This document shows positions 18,128-28,002 of a stretch of 30,000 bases of DNA, in pieces; within the stretch, counting starts at the first letter, position 1, and every line of letters starts with the position of its first letter. Source of the DNA: Mesostigma viride (Eukaryota > Streptophyta > Mesostigmatophyceae > Mesostigmatales > Mesostigmataceae); NCBI GenBank assembly GCA_009746045.1, contig RPFO01001354.1:70001-100000 (forward strand), in the 5' to 3' direction. The notes beneath the pieces were generated by a model. The model made no database searches. It saw only the letters and a list, made by a program, of their open reading frames with translations, and was not told where the DNA came from. The position numbers and the translations under genes are program-made.

Positions 18128-18380
18128 TAGTGATTTATCTAGTACCAAATCCGAAAGGCTTGCATCACTCCCCGGACAGGAGAACTTTTGCGGATGACTG
18201 TAGGTGTAAGTTGGCGATGCCATGGTAACCGGAGACGTCCGTCCTATAGTCAGCAAAATTGGTGCGAGAGGTCCCCAGTTCGATTCCGGTCGGATTCATT
18301 TGCAGATCGCGTTTTTCCGCGTTTTCCGCGGCCCGGTACTGAACGCAAATGGTTTTCACCTTTGCGGAGTGCCTGATCAA
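18128..18380 (+). mobile_element. SINE-like element (family S), full copy
   Basis: The 253-bp element begins TAGTGATTTATCTAGTACC and ends GGAGTGCCTGATCAA, flanked by 9-bp copies of ATATTAATC at 18119-18127 and 18381-18389. It contains a good Pol III B-box-like motif AGTTCGATTCC at 18277-18287. A weaker A-box-like TGGCGATGCCATGG lies near 18212. A reverse-orientation copy with its own target duplications lies at 26972-27232 and a truncated one at 13603-13675. There are no terminal inverted repeats. A tRNA-derived SINE is the best reading, although a poly(A) tail is absent. Confidence 0.82.
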
Positions 18381-18389
18381 ATATTAATC

Positions 18390-18983
18390 GTGCGGGGCAT
18401 GCTCCTGCACTCGGGGATCAAAATGCGAGGTTTCTTCTTTCCGCGCGTCTCTTGTCCTGAACTACATTGATCAAAAGCCAGAAACTCGGCGGCTTCCCGA
18501 TCGATATCCCCAAATGGCCTCCTCAAAGCAGCACTACCCTTTATTCAATATCCATGTATGGAAACCCTTTAATTTATCGAACACTCGGCAGGTGGGGGCC
18601 GCGCCGTGCTCCCCCCTGTGTCGTTAAAAACTCGCTCCTACTCGCGTTACTGCCCAGTTGTGTGCAGGCTGGGCAGTGCCAAAAATAGCTCCTTGGCGGG
18701 TGGCGACCAGCACGGGCAGCCTCACTCCGAGTGTGGGGCCGGCGCGCAAAAAGGCCATGCCCACATTGCATGGCATCACCGTCATTATCACCATAACGGT
18801 GATCACGGTCACTATACAAGACTCAAATACTCCATACTACTACAGTAACACACTACATCACGGTTGCCCTGATGCCACGCAACCGCTTTGCAAGGCAGCC
18901 TTTTGTTATAGCGGTAGCCATACAACCCAGGCAAGTAGTATCGCTAAAAGGCAAATAGGGTCGCTATACGGCGAACAAGGTCA
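18390..18983. other. 3' flank of the ZIP gene
   Basis: No gene is recognised. The region holds alternating CATCACCGTCATTATCACC and ACGGTGATCACGGTCACTAT motifs at 18770-18820. A series of degenerate repeats around TCGCTATA/TCACTATAGC lies at 18940-18995, close to the ZIP stop codon and likely inside its 3' untranslated region. Confidence 0.5.
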
Positions 18984-21421
18984 CTATAGCGCGAACAGGA
19001 CCAAGCTGGTGGCGATGACCGCCATGCCCAACACGAAGCAGATGGACACGTATTTGTCCTCCGGGTCGTACTTGCGTGCCGTCGGCAGCAGCTCGCTCGC
19101 GGAGATGTACACCATCATGCCCGCAACGCCCCCAAACAGCACCCCGAACACCAGGTCGCTAAAATGATTCGCGAGGACCGCGTAGCCTAACAACGCACCG
19201 AGCGGTTCCGATACCCCGATAAGGACCGACCACAGGAAACCTTTCCACCGGCTCCCGGTCGCATAGTACACCGGCATGGCCACGCAGATGCCTTCAGGGA
19301 TGTTGTGGACGGCGATCGCAACCGCGATGGTCGCGCCCAGGCGCGAGTCAGCCAGTGCCGCCACAAAAGTGGCGAGCCCTTCGGGGAAGTTGTGGATGGA
19401 CACGGCCAACGCGGTCATAAGCCCCATGCGGTGAAGCTCTTTCCGGTCCCGCAGATCGTCATAATCCGACGACAACGACCCGCCGCGACGCCTACCACTA
19501 GTCCCTCCCGCGCGCGCCCTAGTTCCTACTGGTCCATCCACACGTTGCCTAGTACTCCCCTCGATAAGGAGAGATGTCCCTGCAGCGCGCATGTCATCCA
19601 CGGCGTCATCCGATGAGAAGTCGATCCGGGCATCCACCCCCCGTAAGGACCCCTCCTGATCCCCCCCCCCTCCCACTCCATGGGGCCTACATGCCAGGCG
19701 CCATCCCGTGAGCACCCGCGATGCTCACGACCTCCTGCTTTGGCGCTGCCATCCACCACGCCCCCGGCGGGTCGAGCATCATTACCCAGGGAGCAGTCGT
19801 GGGGATTTGCAAGCGGGTCGGCGCAGCCCCGTGACGAGTGCAAGCCGCGGCCGCCTCTACTGCCCCGTGACAAGTGCGAGCTGCCGCTTCCTCTACTGCT
19901 GCTGCTGCTGCCACCACCTCTACTACTGCTGCTGCTGCCGCTGCCGCCGCCGCTGCTGCTGCTGCTGCTCCCTTGGGTGCTGCCGCTGCCGCTGGCAAGG
20001 TCGCACATGGAGCCCTGTGGATTCTTGTCGTCCCCCGGTGGCATGTCGCAATCAGGCCCTTCCAGCGGGGCCAAGGTCGCGCAGGACCGGTGCATTGCCT
20101 GGGAGGGCACGTTTCCCGGGGCGTGGACGCCAGAAGCGCCGCTGTGCGGTGGGCCGCAAAGGGCCGCGCGTTGCGCCACGTTGGGGCTGCGCGCCGCTGA
20201 ATTCGTAGCAGCTGTAGTTTTGTCACAAAGCATGTCATGCGCCACGGGATGGCTGCGTGTGTCACAAAGCATGTCATCATCGTCATGCGCCATGAGATGG
20301 TGTAGGCGGCGAGGGGAAGGGATGGGCAGGGAATCATGAAGGGCGTGGCGCCGCGAGGGCAACAAGTACCCCTCGACCGGCGTCGGATAGGGGATCGGAG
20401 TCCCCCGCTCCACCTCCAGAGAAGGTGATGTGGCCAGCAGGGCCGGCGTGGGGGGGCCGCCGCCATCTCCGTTACAGGGCGCGTCGTGAAGGAGCACGTC
20501 AACATGAGAGACATCAACATGAGCCACGTCGTTAATATGGGGCGCGCCTTTATTATGGGGCACGCCGTTAATAACGGGCGTGCCTTTATTATCGGGCACG
20601 TCTTCAATAAGGGGCGTGCCGTCCGCAATATTAAGAGGCACGGACTCCTTGAGCGAACCGTCATGCAACACAGTGTCATCTTTGAGCGACCCGTCATCAA
20701 GGGCGGGCACGACGAGGACCACCGCCAAGTCCACAGGCGGTTCAGAACGCGAGCGCGGTGGTACGCTGGGACTTGACTGCGGTGCTGGGGCGAGGCCCAA
20801 CAGGGTCGCATGATCCTCCTCCGTCTCGGCACCCCTTTCCTTGGTCAGCTTTTCCTGGACTCCTCTCTCCGTGGCGGACCTTTCCTGGGTGCTCTTATCC
20901 GTGGTGGCGGGGCCCTCCTCCTTGTAAGGACCCATGAGACCCACGGGCAGGGACAGGGAGGAGGAGCGGGACGACTCACTGTCGGCCACTTTGTACGTGC
21001 GCAGGGAGAGAGCTGTCTTGGAACTGTCCGAGCGCTTGATGACGTCAGCTGCATGGCTCCGCTGGTTCAGGGACGGGCCGGACGTCGCAGGGAAGTCGTG
21101 GTCGTCGGAATGGCCTAGCAGATGGACGAGCTTGTCCAAGAGGACGGTCATGAGGACGCCCCCGAAAAACGACAGTGTCGCGAACAGGTACGACTTCCCG
21201 GTCGACATCCCCGTGTCCTCAAACCCCGAGACGGACTTGGTGGCGAAAATCTCGACGAAAGACACGTACATCATGACACCGGCTGACACGCCCAGGGAGG
21301 ACGCGAGCAGCCGCTTGTCGGAAAGCTTCGCACAGAGCGCGAACGTGGCACCGATCGTCGTCGACAGCCCGGCGCCGATGACGAGGCCAAACGCCAGGCC
21401 CACATTTCCCTGCGCGACCAT
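18984..21421 (-). CDS. ZIP-family metal transporter (ZupT/ZTP29-like), frame broken at a G-run
   Basis: The protein of about 811 residues imports divalent metal ions such as zinc or iron toward the cytosol from outside or from an organelle. TM1-3 are near residues 6-31, 39-60 and 77-102 and include GLVIGAGLSTTIGA and FVEIF. TM4-8 occupy about 665-811 with the metal-site motifs HNFPEG (about 677) and HNIPEG (about 706), then GVSEPLGALLGY and the typical end VIATSLVLFAL. Between TM3 and TM4 lies a loop of about 550 residues, far longer than the short loop of bacterial ZupT. The frame starting at ATG 21421 runs out at 19526, while the C-terminal half is open in another frame from above 19715. 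The switch is best placed in ten consecutive G on the coding strand (19661-19670), where one more or two fewer G would restore continuity. A sequencing error or a real lesion are both possible, and a cryptic intron is less likely. No introns are otherwise needed. Confidence 0.88.
19661..19670 (-). other. Frame break in a ten-G run within the ZIP gene
   Basis: Upstream of the run the coding frame carries TM1-3 and the loop. Downstream, the HNFPEG/HNIPEG half is in a different frame that starts DQEGSLRGVDARIDFSSDD right after the run. Homopolymers of this length are common sites of assembly indels. Confidence 0.75.
19870..19975. repeat. CTG/CCG-rich trinucleotide tract coding for Ser/Gly in the ZIP loop
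   Basis: Imperfect (CTG)n and (CCG)n runs on the + strand give Ser and Gly codons on the coding (minus) strand. They produce the tract GSSSSSSGGGSGSSSSSRGG and its neighbours at residues 484-520 of the transporter. The tract is prone to length variation. Confidence 0.9.
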
Positions 21422-22150
21422 TGGGGTGTACCGCGAAGGTGAAATTGCGATGACTGCCGCACAGAAATACCCGCAGAGTAGTTGGCCTCACCCCACTGGA
21501 AGTTCCACATTTGGCATTTTCCCCAACAACTGACTGCGTAGCTCCTATTCGCTCAAATGTTTGCCACGTCTGACAATGTTCATTACGGGTACTGTGCAGG
21601 CTGCCAGACCCAAAGAAGACTGCCGCAGGCTTTTAGCCCCATCACGCGCGCACTTTTTGCAGAGGCATGCAGATTCGTGTGGGTCCTGTCTAATGGTCGG
21701 ATGTTTACCGGCACTGTTTGTGTTGATTTTTTAACATGAATTTACTGCTACAATAGAACGATCGAGTCGGCTCGGCAAATAGGGAGCTAGCTAGAAAGGA
21801 GCGTAGAAAATAGAAACGGACCTGCATCGGGACCACTCCTTAGAGGCATATATCTATAGATTGTAAACAAACGGAATTGAATGATGTTGCCGTAACAGGG
21901 ACGGAATTGTAGCGAAAAACACGTGCTAGCCATGCGCCCCTTATATGACAAAGACGTCATACGGTAGCGCTTACGTCTCGTGCGCTCGCTTCAGTGTCTG
22001 CTCGCTGTCACTGTCGGGATGTCAACATGTCACGTGACCCTTGCAGGCGCATCCGTTGCCGCATCCTGGTGCTCTGTCCAGTAATTACCAATCCAAAACA
22101 TTGATTCTAGATGCTACCGGTACCCATGCCGGTACTCTTAAGTAAAAATA
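21422..22150. other. 5' flank of the ZIP gene and spacer
   Basis: Immediately upstream of the ZIP start, the minus strand carries an out-of-frame ATG near 21510 that opens a 79-codon frame overlapping the ZIP start. Close by is a 9-codon open frame beginning MPNVELPVG. These could act as upstream open frames if transcription starts above them. No TATA box is evident. Beyond about 21560 nothing is recognisable. Confidence 0.45.
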
Positions 22151-22158
22151 GTTATGGA

Positions 22159-22214
22159 GCGATCGCCGCCAATTTCAGGGCGTCGTAACTTAACGCGGGT
22201 ACGTAACTTAACGG
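22159..22214. repeat. Fold-back element fragment (TAACTTAACGCGG family)
   Basis: The sequence GCGATCGCCGCCAATTTCAG followed by GGCGTCGTAACTTAACGCGG closely matches 22976-23016. It is followed by a second GTAACTTAACGG. Both carry the terminal motif shared by the fold-back elements at 22937, 23431 and 28036. Confidence 0.7.
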
Positions 22215-22936
22215 TAGAATTAGGCTAGCAGCCCACCCCCTCCTCTGACGGACTTCTATTCGGCAGCTCTCGTCAAGCCCGATCCAGCTGCAACTTCAAA
22301 GTCGCCGAGAGTCCATTTTTCAGGCTAGATATTTTGGTCAAGGCCGGTGGTGAGGTATACGCCGGGTGTAGCCACACAGTGCCTGAGTTTTTTACCAAAA
22401 CTACCGTGTTCCAACCCCTTATAAACCGACCAGACAGTGACTCGGTAGCGGATCCCTATTTCCGCCACTGACTAGCCGGCCTCCGACATTTGCTCATTGT
22501 GGCCGGCAAAACATGAATGGGGACAGTGCCGGTGGTGAGGGAAGCGTCCTTCCGGACTGTCAGCAGTTCAACAATAATAACGTTGCAGCTGACGGCGAGG
22601 CATGCGTTCTTGTCAGGGAACGGACAACCCGTGGTTAACAGCGCCTTCCATTTATCATGGACATTGTCCCCGGCCTCATTTTCCTTGTCTTTGCCGCCCT
22701 TCTGTCGGTGCTTTCGGCATGACGGTACACTAGTGTGATGTGACTAGCCTCATTGCGGGCAACCTGCATGCACCTGGCTAAAAGGATTTTTGTCAGTTGA
22801 GATCAGTTGTACTTTGCCGCCGAAACGTCACATCGCAAAACCATCACAGTTGGCGGGTTCCTTCGTCCGGACTTGTCCATTTTCGCGGACAAAAGTGGCC
22901 TTACGCCCAGGTTATAAACGCCTTCAAATTGGGCCA
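22215..22936. other. Unassigned spacer with a TATA-like motif
   Basis: No gene is recognised. A CCTTATAAACC motif near 22416 could be a TATA box for a downstream + strand transcript, and a 73-codon open frame begins at 22517. Its product resembles no family I know and the frame may be chance. Confidence 0.35.
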
Positions 22937-23050
22937 TACCCGGGTTAAGTTACAGTGGCACCCAGGCTTAAGTTACGATCGCCGCACAAACTTCGGCGTC
23001 GTAACTTAACGCGGGAACGTAACCTTAAGAATCGTAACTTAACGCGGGTA
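22937..23050. mobile_element. Fold-back (MITE-like) element, 114 bp
   Basis: The terminal inverted repeats TACCCGGGTTAAGTTAC (22937-22953) and GTAACTTAACGCGGGTA (23034-23050) differ at one position. A second nested inverted pair, CTTAAGTTACGATCGCCG and CGGCGTCGTAACTTAA, lies inside. It has no coding capacity. Related ends occur at 22181, 23431, 23538 and 28036. Confidence 0.75.
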
Positions 23051-23059
23051 TGACTGTAC

Positions 23060-23098
23060 TAATGAAGTGAGACAACTATGCATGGACGCATGGCGATC
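23060..23098 (+). repeat. Dispersed repeat shared with 13919-13957
   Basis: The segment AATGAAGTGAGACAACTATG followed by CATGGACGCATGGCGATCC matches the minus strand of 13919-13957. It lies between a fold-back element and the CCGA array. Confidence 0.8.
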
Positions 23099-23103
23099 CC
23101 ATG

Positions 23104-23383
23104 CCGACCGACCGACCGACCGACCGACCGACCGACCGACCGACCGACCGACCGACCGACCGACCGACCGACCGACCGACCGACCGACCGACCGACCGAC
23201 CGACCGACCGACCGACCGACCGACCGACCGACCGACCGACCGACCGACCGACCGACCGACCGACCGACCGACCGACCGACCGACCGACCGACCGACCGAC
23301 CGACCGACCGACCGACCGACCGACCGACCGACCGACCGACCGACCGACCGACCGACCGACCGACCGACCGACCGACCGACCGA
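23104..23383. repeat. Tetranucleotide microsatellite (CCGA)n
   Basis: This is about 70 uninterrupted units of CCGA. Perfect homogeneity over 280 bp implies recent expansion or an assembly collapse or expansion. The open frames through it (PTDR repeats on +, GRSV repeats on -) are by-products of a stop-free unit. Confidence 0.97.
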
Positions 23384-23430
23384 TACATGCCGGACGGATG
23401 ATGCCGGTGGATGGACTACAGTCATTATGA

Positions 23431-23554
23431 CCGCGTTAAGTTGCGTTTTTGAAGGTTGCGTTACAACGTTACTGAGTAAGTTGCCGGCGACGCCGAAGTT
23501 TGGGCGGCGACCGCAACATGAGCATCGCCGGTGCCATCGCAACTCATAACGCGG
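23431..23554. mobile_element. Decayed fold-back element
   Basis: The imperfect terminal inverted repeats CCGCGTTAAGTTGCG (23431-23445) and CGCAACTCATAACGCGG (23538-23554) enclose GCCGGCGACGCCG-rich internal sequence. Outside the ends are TACAGTCATTATGA and TACTGTAATGAC, which are themselves partly inverted. It belongs to the same family as 22937 and 28036. Confidence 0.65.
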
Positions 23555-24296
23555 TACTGTAATGACTCAATTTGTAGGTATCTGGGTGACGGTCTCTGAG
23601 CCGGCCGGGCTCAGGGGTGTTTGGCAACTTTTGGTCGTGCACGAGGACACGTCTTTTGCAAAGTCCGGACCCGCTTTGTGGCTTTAGGCGGCAAAATTAG
23701 TACGCAAGCTCCACGGCGGGCGCGCAGACGCCCCGCCTCCTGGCGGTCGGTTAGTAGTGAAAAGCGTGAATGCAACCTTGCAACTGAATCATTGGCAGCC
23801 AGCGGATTGCAATACACTGCCGGATAGTGAGCATGCACTATGGCGCACATCATGATCGTGATGACGACACATTCAGTTTCATGGTATCAGTAATAAAACA
23901 CAGGCCGGCCCCACGGCACTTGCTCCGACCGGCCGGCAGTGTGTGGTCAATTGGCCGGCAGTAGTCATGCCTCCCGCCGGCGAGCGCCGCCGCGCCGGCC
24001 AGTGTATCATCAAAGAGACAACCAGCGCCTCCAACCAGTGTATCATGATGATGATTGCAGCAGCCCACCGCCTTTATCACAAAATCATGATGACACTAGC
24101 TGGATGAGACTTACTAGATACTTGGTGGCAATGGCGGAAAAACAAGAAAATGGACTTTTGGGCGGCTTTGATCATGCAGCAGCTGGATCGGGCTTGACGA
24201 GAGTTGTACTTAGTCGAACTGAATGCCGTATAGAAGTCCGTGAGAGGAGGGGTGGGATGCTAGCCCGCTAATTCCGTTACGTGGCGTTACCACTTT
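23555..24296. other. Unassigned spacer
   Basis: No gene is recognised. CCGGCC-rich motifs cluster at 23880-24000. A 21-base stretch ATCAAAGAGACAACCAGCGC plus one base at about 24008 recurs inverted near 25282-25303. A short open frame with a favourable start context (GGCAATGGC at about 24131) encodes MAEKQENGLLGGFD and stops at 24271; it could be an exon but has no recognised family. Confidence 0.35.
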
Positions 24297-24320
24297 GATC
24301 ACTTTAACCCGTGTTTTTTT

Positions 24321-24363
24321 ACAACGCGATGTAGTAGGGTTATAACGCGATGTATCGCGTTGT
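24321..24363. repeat. Inverted repeat with the ACGCGAT motif
   Basis: ACAACGCGAT (24321-24330) and ATCGCGTTGT (24354-24363) are perfect inverted copies. An inner near-palindrome AACGCGATGTATCGCGTT lies at 24344-24361. The preceding TTTAACCCGTGTTTTTTTA matches the complement of the segment beside the fold-back at 28003-28040, so both belong to one family. Confidence 0.7.
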
Positions 24364-24370
24364 AATCTGA

Positions 24371-26450
24371 CACGTGGCAAACCTATTAAACATGCGATTT
24401 TTGGTCTGAAACTTTCAACATAGGTCAGAAACATCTCATAGAATTCAAGAAAAAATTCTGGTATTTTGGGGTTTTTTTTGTGACAGTTGCAAACAAATAT
24501 GTACCACTGAAATCAGGCATTTTCGCGGGACGAAGGTGAAGACGACGGCGATGGCTGCAGGTAGATCTTGCCAGTTTTCGCGCGAATTTCAGTGGCTGTT
24601 GGGTGGCACGACCATGATGATGCGTTCAAAGGTTGATAATTAGGTTTCTACGAGTTTGTTGAGGTACTGGGGCAAAGGAAACGTAGTTCTTTCCAGTTTC
24701 TCACCCAACTTTCATGCGGAAACCCTGGAAACCGGCATACATATTATTACGTCAAGACTCGGGTCTGCTGCGGCACCATGCTTGGTATTTCCATGGTGTT
24801 TCGACATGTTTATTCATTCCGAAGTCCGAACGTCCGGACTCTCGGCTAAACCGAGAATTGTGCAGACTTTTATTGGGTAGCGCCGGGCATGATGGTGCCT
24901 GCAAATAGCGTAAGGCGTGACCGTGGCTATTGCTACGGTATGCTGTATTTTCCTGGAAATGGCCTCTGCCACCGGCTCAATAGTGCTTGCAGGCGTAAGT
25001 ATATCGTGTTTCTACCTAGTTTCTGCCAGTTTTCCACTTATTTCTACCGACCTCTGCCCAGCCTCTCTAAGACCGCCATCCTACTCGACGTTGCTTGCAT
25101 GTCAGCCATAGCAGGTTGCAGTTCATCTAGTCGCTCCACACGTAAGCCAGCCATAATTTCAATGCACAAGGATACACATTTCCATCACCATTCATCTTCA
25201 TCATCCTGAACGACTCGAAAACGCGGAAAAGATAACGGCAGGCTCGAGCTACCATGGTCCGGATTCTCCCGATTTCTGGCCTGCGCTGGTTGTCTCTTTG
25301 ATAGCAGGTTGCAGTTGTGCAGTATTTAGGTGCTGTATACGTCGTCAAGCCGTGCATATATCGTGAGGATTGGATGTTGATGGTTTATACTGCGTTGATG
25401 TCGCGTCTGCGTACCACAATCTCCGGCGCCACCATGGCGGTTGGCCATGCTCAGCTTTGGTAGAACCCAAATGAGCTGAGCTGACGTGCCTGCCTTAACT
25501 GCATACCCGGTGGGGTGGGCGAGGACCTGTCCCATGATTAAAGAAAGGAGGGCTCTCAGCCGAGGACAAGGAACTGTCCCTCGTGCCTGATAACCACCTT
25601 ATTGCCTCCCCTGCTATAGAATAATGCTTTCAAAACACACAATTTGCACAGTCTGATGATGAAGCCGCACATGCGGAATTTATTGAGAAAGTTAATACAA
25701 TTACAACACGTTGATAGTCTCAATATCGATGCACTCCATGCTCACGAGCCCGCAGTTAGGCAGCGCTCCATGACATGCTACCGGCCTTGCTCCCAAGGAA
25801 AGGGAGAAACACGAAGGCCACTAACGAGAGACTCGAAGAGACTACACGCTACGTGAGAGTCCTCTTCGACTATGAACCAAACCATTCGTCATGCCACACG
25901 CATGACACACGCCACACTTGTCAGTCCAGCCAGGAATGCCCAAACTATCTTGCTGCCTGAACCATGCAAATAGAAACTGCATTCCAGTTGCCGTCCTGGC
26001 TTTCTACCACACATGCCAACAAAAGCAGGAAGGCATCCCGACAAATCTAAATTGCTACCCTGTTGCCGATCTCATCTCCTAGAGGCTCCGGCATTTCTGT
26101 CCCTGGGAATGTCCGGCATTGAGTCACGACCACCAAGGTCGAAGCATAATATCCTTCAAACAATCTGCACGCTCACACCTTGCGTGTGAGTGGCCCAGCA
26201 AACATTGCTTCTAATCTTTCCTTTCTACTGTAGAAGAAATCCCTTTGTAGGGCTGCCAGCGATTTCGCATTCATTCCAGCGATCTGGCTCCGCACCGCAA
26301 ATTTTCCTTTTCCATTTTCTGTCCAGTCCTCATAACGTTGACCCGCTATTCTACACCACAAAGACACCTCAGTGGCCTGTCAATAGCGTCGGCGCTGTTG
26401 AATTAAGTCCAGCAGTCCAGCTCCAGCTCCAGCTGTCCACTAACTCGAGT
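24371..26450. other. Unassigned spacer
   Basis: No coding region can be supported. E2F-like TTTCGCGGGA (about 24521) and TTTTCGCGCGAA (about 24575) occur 55 bp apart. AGCAGGTTGCAGTT is repeated at about 25110 and 25302. CCAGCTCCAGCTCCAGCTG lies just before the possible exon at 26451. Short open frames at 24656, 24917, 25644 and 25775 show no recognisable domain. Confidence 0.35.
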
Positions 26451-26678
26451 ATGATCCTCTCGACGCTGCGCACTTGTGCTGCCGTCCGCTCAAGTACGTC
26501 AGTGCTGCGCGCCCAGCCGTGCCTGGCCCGGCGCGCGCGCACGTGCACTTTCGTCCGCTCTTATGCTGCAAGTGCTAGTGTCCCCCCGCGGTCACTAGCC
26601 TTTGTCGAAAATGCGCAGAAAACAAATTCCTTGCGCACGTCACCGGTATTGTGCATAGTGGGCGCCCGGATGACATAG
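26451..26678 (+). CDS. Possible first exon with organelle-targeting presequence
   Basis: From ATG 26451 the frame reads MILSTLRTCAAVRSSTSVLR, then a basic Ala/Arg/Ser-rich stretch ending FVRSYAASASVPPRS. There are almost no acidic residues before residue 57 or so, and several Arg spaced as in an amphipathic mitochondrial presequence; RSY|AAS would suit a processing site. The frame stops at 26676-26678, but a splice donor (for example CCGCG|GTCACT near 26591 or ACCG|GTATTG near 26644) could end the exon. The mature protein is not identifiable, and downstream exons were not found within the window. Confidence 0.35.
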   Translation: MILSTLRTCAAVRSSTSVLRAQPCLARRARTCTFVRSYAASASVPPRSLAFVENAQKTNSLRTSPVLCIVGARMT

Positions 26679-26971
26679 CTCGCGTCCGTGACATTGATTG
26701 TGCAATCTTGAAGACCAGCTAGTAGGTGCCCATAATCATGGTGTATAATCATGTGTTGTTAGCATCTCGCCACCATTTGCTAGCATGCATTCCAGCGTCA
26801 TCTTTGCCTGCATGTAAGCTCATGGATCACTCAACCTATCCAAGCCTTGCATTACACGTGCCTCTATCTTTCAGTATTGCACGCGTTATGGAATGAAAAC
26901 CCAGCACCTCCATTCCCACGAGGCATGTGCTCAACACGTTGTGAGAGTGGATGATGCTTCACTTTGGCTAT

Positions 26972-27232
26972 TCTGATCAGACACTCCGCAAAGGTGAAAA
27001 CCTTTGCGTTCATCAGTGCCAGGCCGCGGAAAACGCGGAAAACGCGATCTGCAAATGAATCCGACCGGAATCGAACTGGGGACCTCTCGCACCAATTTTG
27101 CTGACTATAGGACGGACGTCTCCGGTTACCATGGCATCGCCAACTTACACCTACAGTCATCCGCAAAAGTTCTCCTGTCCGGGGAGTGATGCAAGCCTTT
27201 CGGATTTGGTACTAGATAAATCACTCGAGCTG
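26972..27232 (-). mobile_element. SINE-like element (family S), full copy
   Basis: This 261-bp reverse-orientation copy of the element at 18128-18380 is flanked by 10-bp copies of CTTTGGCTAT at 26962-26971 and 27233-27242. The B-box-like AGTTCGATTCC lies at 27067-27077 on the minus strand. It differs from the 18128 copy by scattered substitutions and small indels, for example in the terminal CATCAGTGCCAGGCC segment. Confidence 0.85.
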
Positions 27233-27381
27233 CTTTGGCTATGGCTGCCTGATTCAGTCGGTCATATTAGGTCATCCAGTCATGATGTTTAATGCATGTT
27301 TGATGCTGTATAACTTATACAACACCTATTTTCAACGTTTTGACCCTCCAAGCTCACTATGGCCCCGTTTATGGGGCTCAT

Positions 27382-27593
27382 CCTCCCTCACAGGCATGCT
27401 CCCCCCCTTACCCGGGCATAGCGTGATAGACCATGAGGGTGCAGGTGCCCTGGTGCACCTAGAGCAAGGGTAGCTTACATTCCCACCCTTGCATGAAGTA
27501 GCCTAGGATGTATTAAAAGCCATATGCCCCTTCTCAGGGATATGCGCTACATTGACTCCCAACGGAGCGATGTTGATAATTAATAATTAATTA
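27382..27593 (+). mobile_element. 5'-truncated non-LTR element (family A), 212 bp
   Basis: This copy is flanked by 11-bp duplications ATGGGGCTCAT at 27371-27381 and 27594-27604. It closely matches the last 210 or so bases of the ORF1-only element ending at 17330, including GTGCACCTAGAGCA, the ACTCCCAACGGAGC hairpin (27555-27568) and a TTAATTAA-rich tail. Confidence 0.9.
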
Positions 27594-27604
27594 ATGGGGC
27601 TCAT

Positions 27605-28002
27605 GTCGTTGCGTCATGTTGTGAAGGGCTCTCATTTTTCCCACTCAGTGCGTTGTACTGCGTTGTAATTGTGATGCTAATGAAAAATAGCTCCAGTGGC
27701 CCAATAGGCCTGAGTTTTGTTTCACAGAGCCTGCATATGTTGCCCATAGCTCGTGCAAGAAGCCAGATTTTTTTCATGAACCATTTGTGAATAAGCACAT
27801 GACTTGTGACCTAGGGTCAAGAAATCGCGGTCATGGTCAGACCCCCCTGTATTCAAACCAGTGTATCTCTCTAATGAATTAGCATTTTGTAGGTCTGAGT
27901 AGCTCAAAAAATCCTTTGATTTATGGGCTTTCAGGAAAGTATATACATGACCATGAAAAAAAAAATTCCTTAGGTGCTATACGCGTTCTAAAAAAAGCTT
28001 AC
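27605..28002. other. Unassigned spacer
   Basis: No gene, repeat family or RNA could be recognised in this moderately AT-rich stretch. Confidence 0.5.

Noticed and set aside
18190-18300. A functional tRNA gene suggested by AGTTCGATTCC
   Set aside because: The T-arm stem pairs poorly, no anticodon arm or acceptor stem could be drawn, and the segment is part of a repeated element with target duplications.
19687-20832. Ala-rich 381-residue minus-strand frame and the Leu/Ala-rich + strand frames at the same place
   Set aside because: They are shadows of the trinucleotide-rich loop of the ZIP gene, whose own frame carries the conserved membrane spans.
23039-23549. PTDR-repeat and GRSV-repeat proteins on the two strands
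   Set aside because: These are by-products of the CCGA microsatellite, with no other domain.
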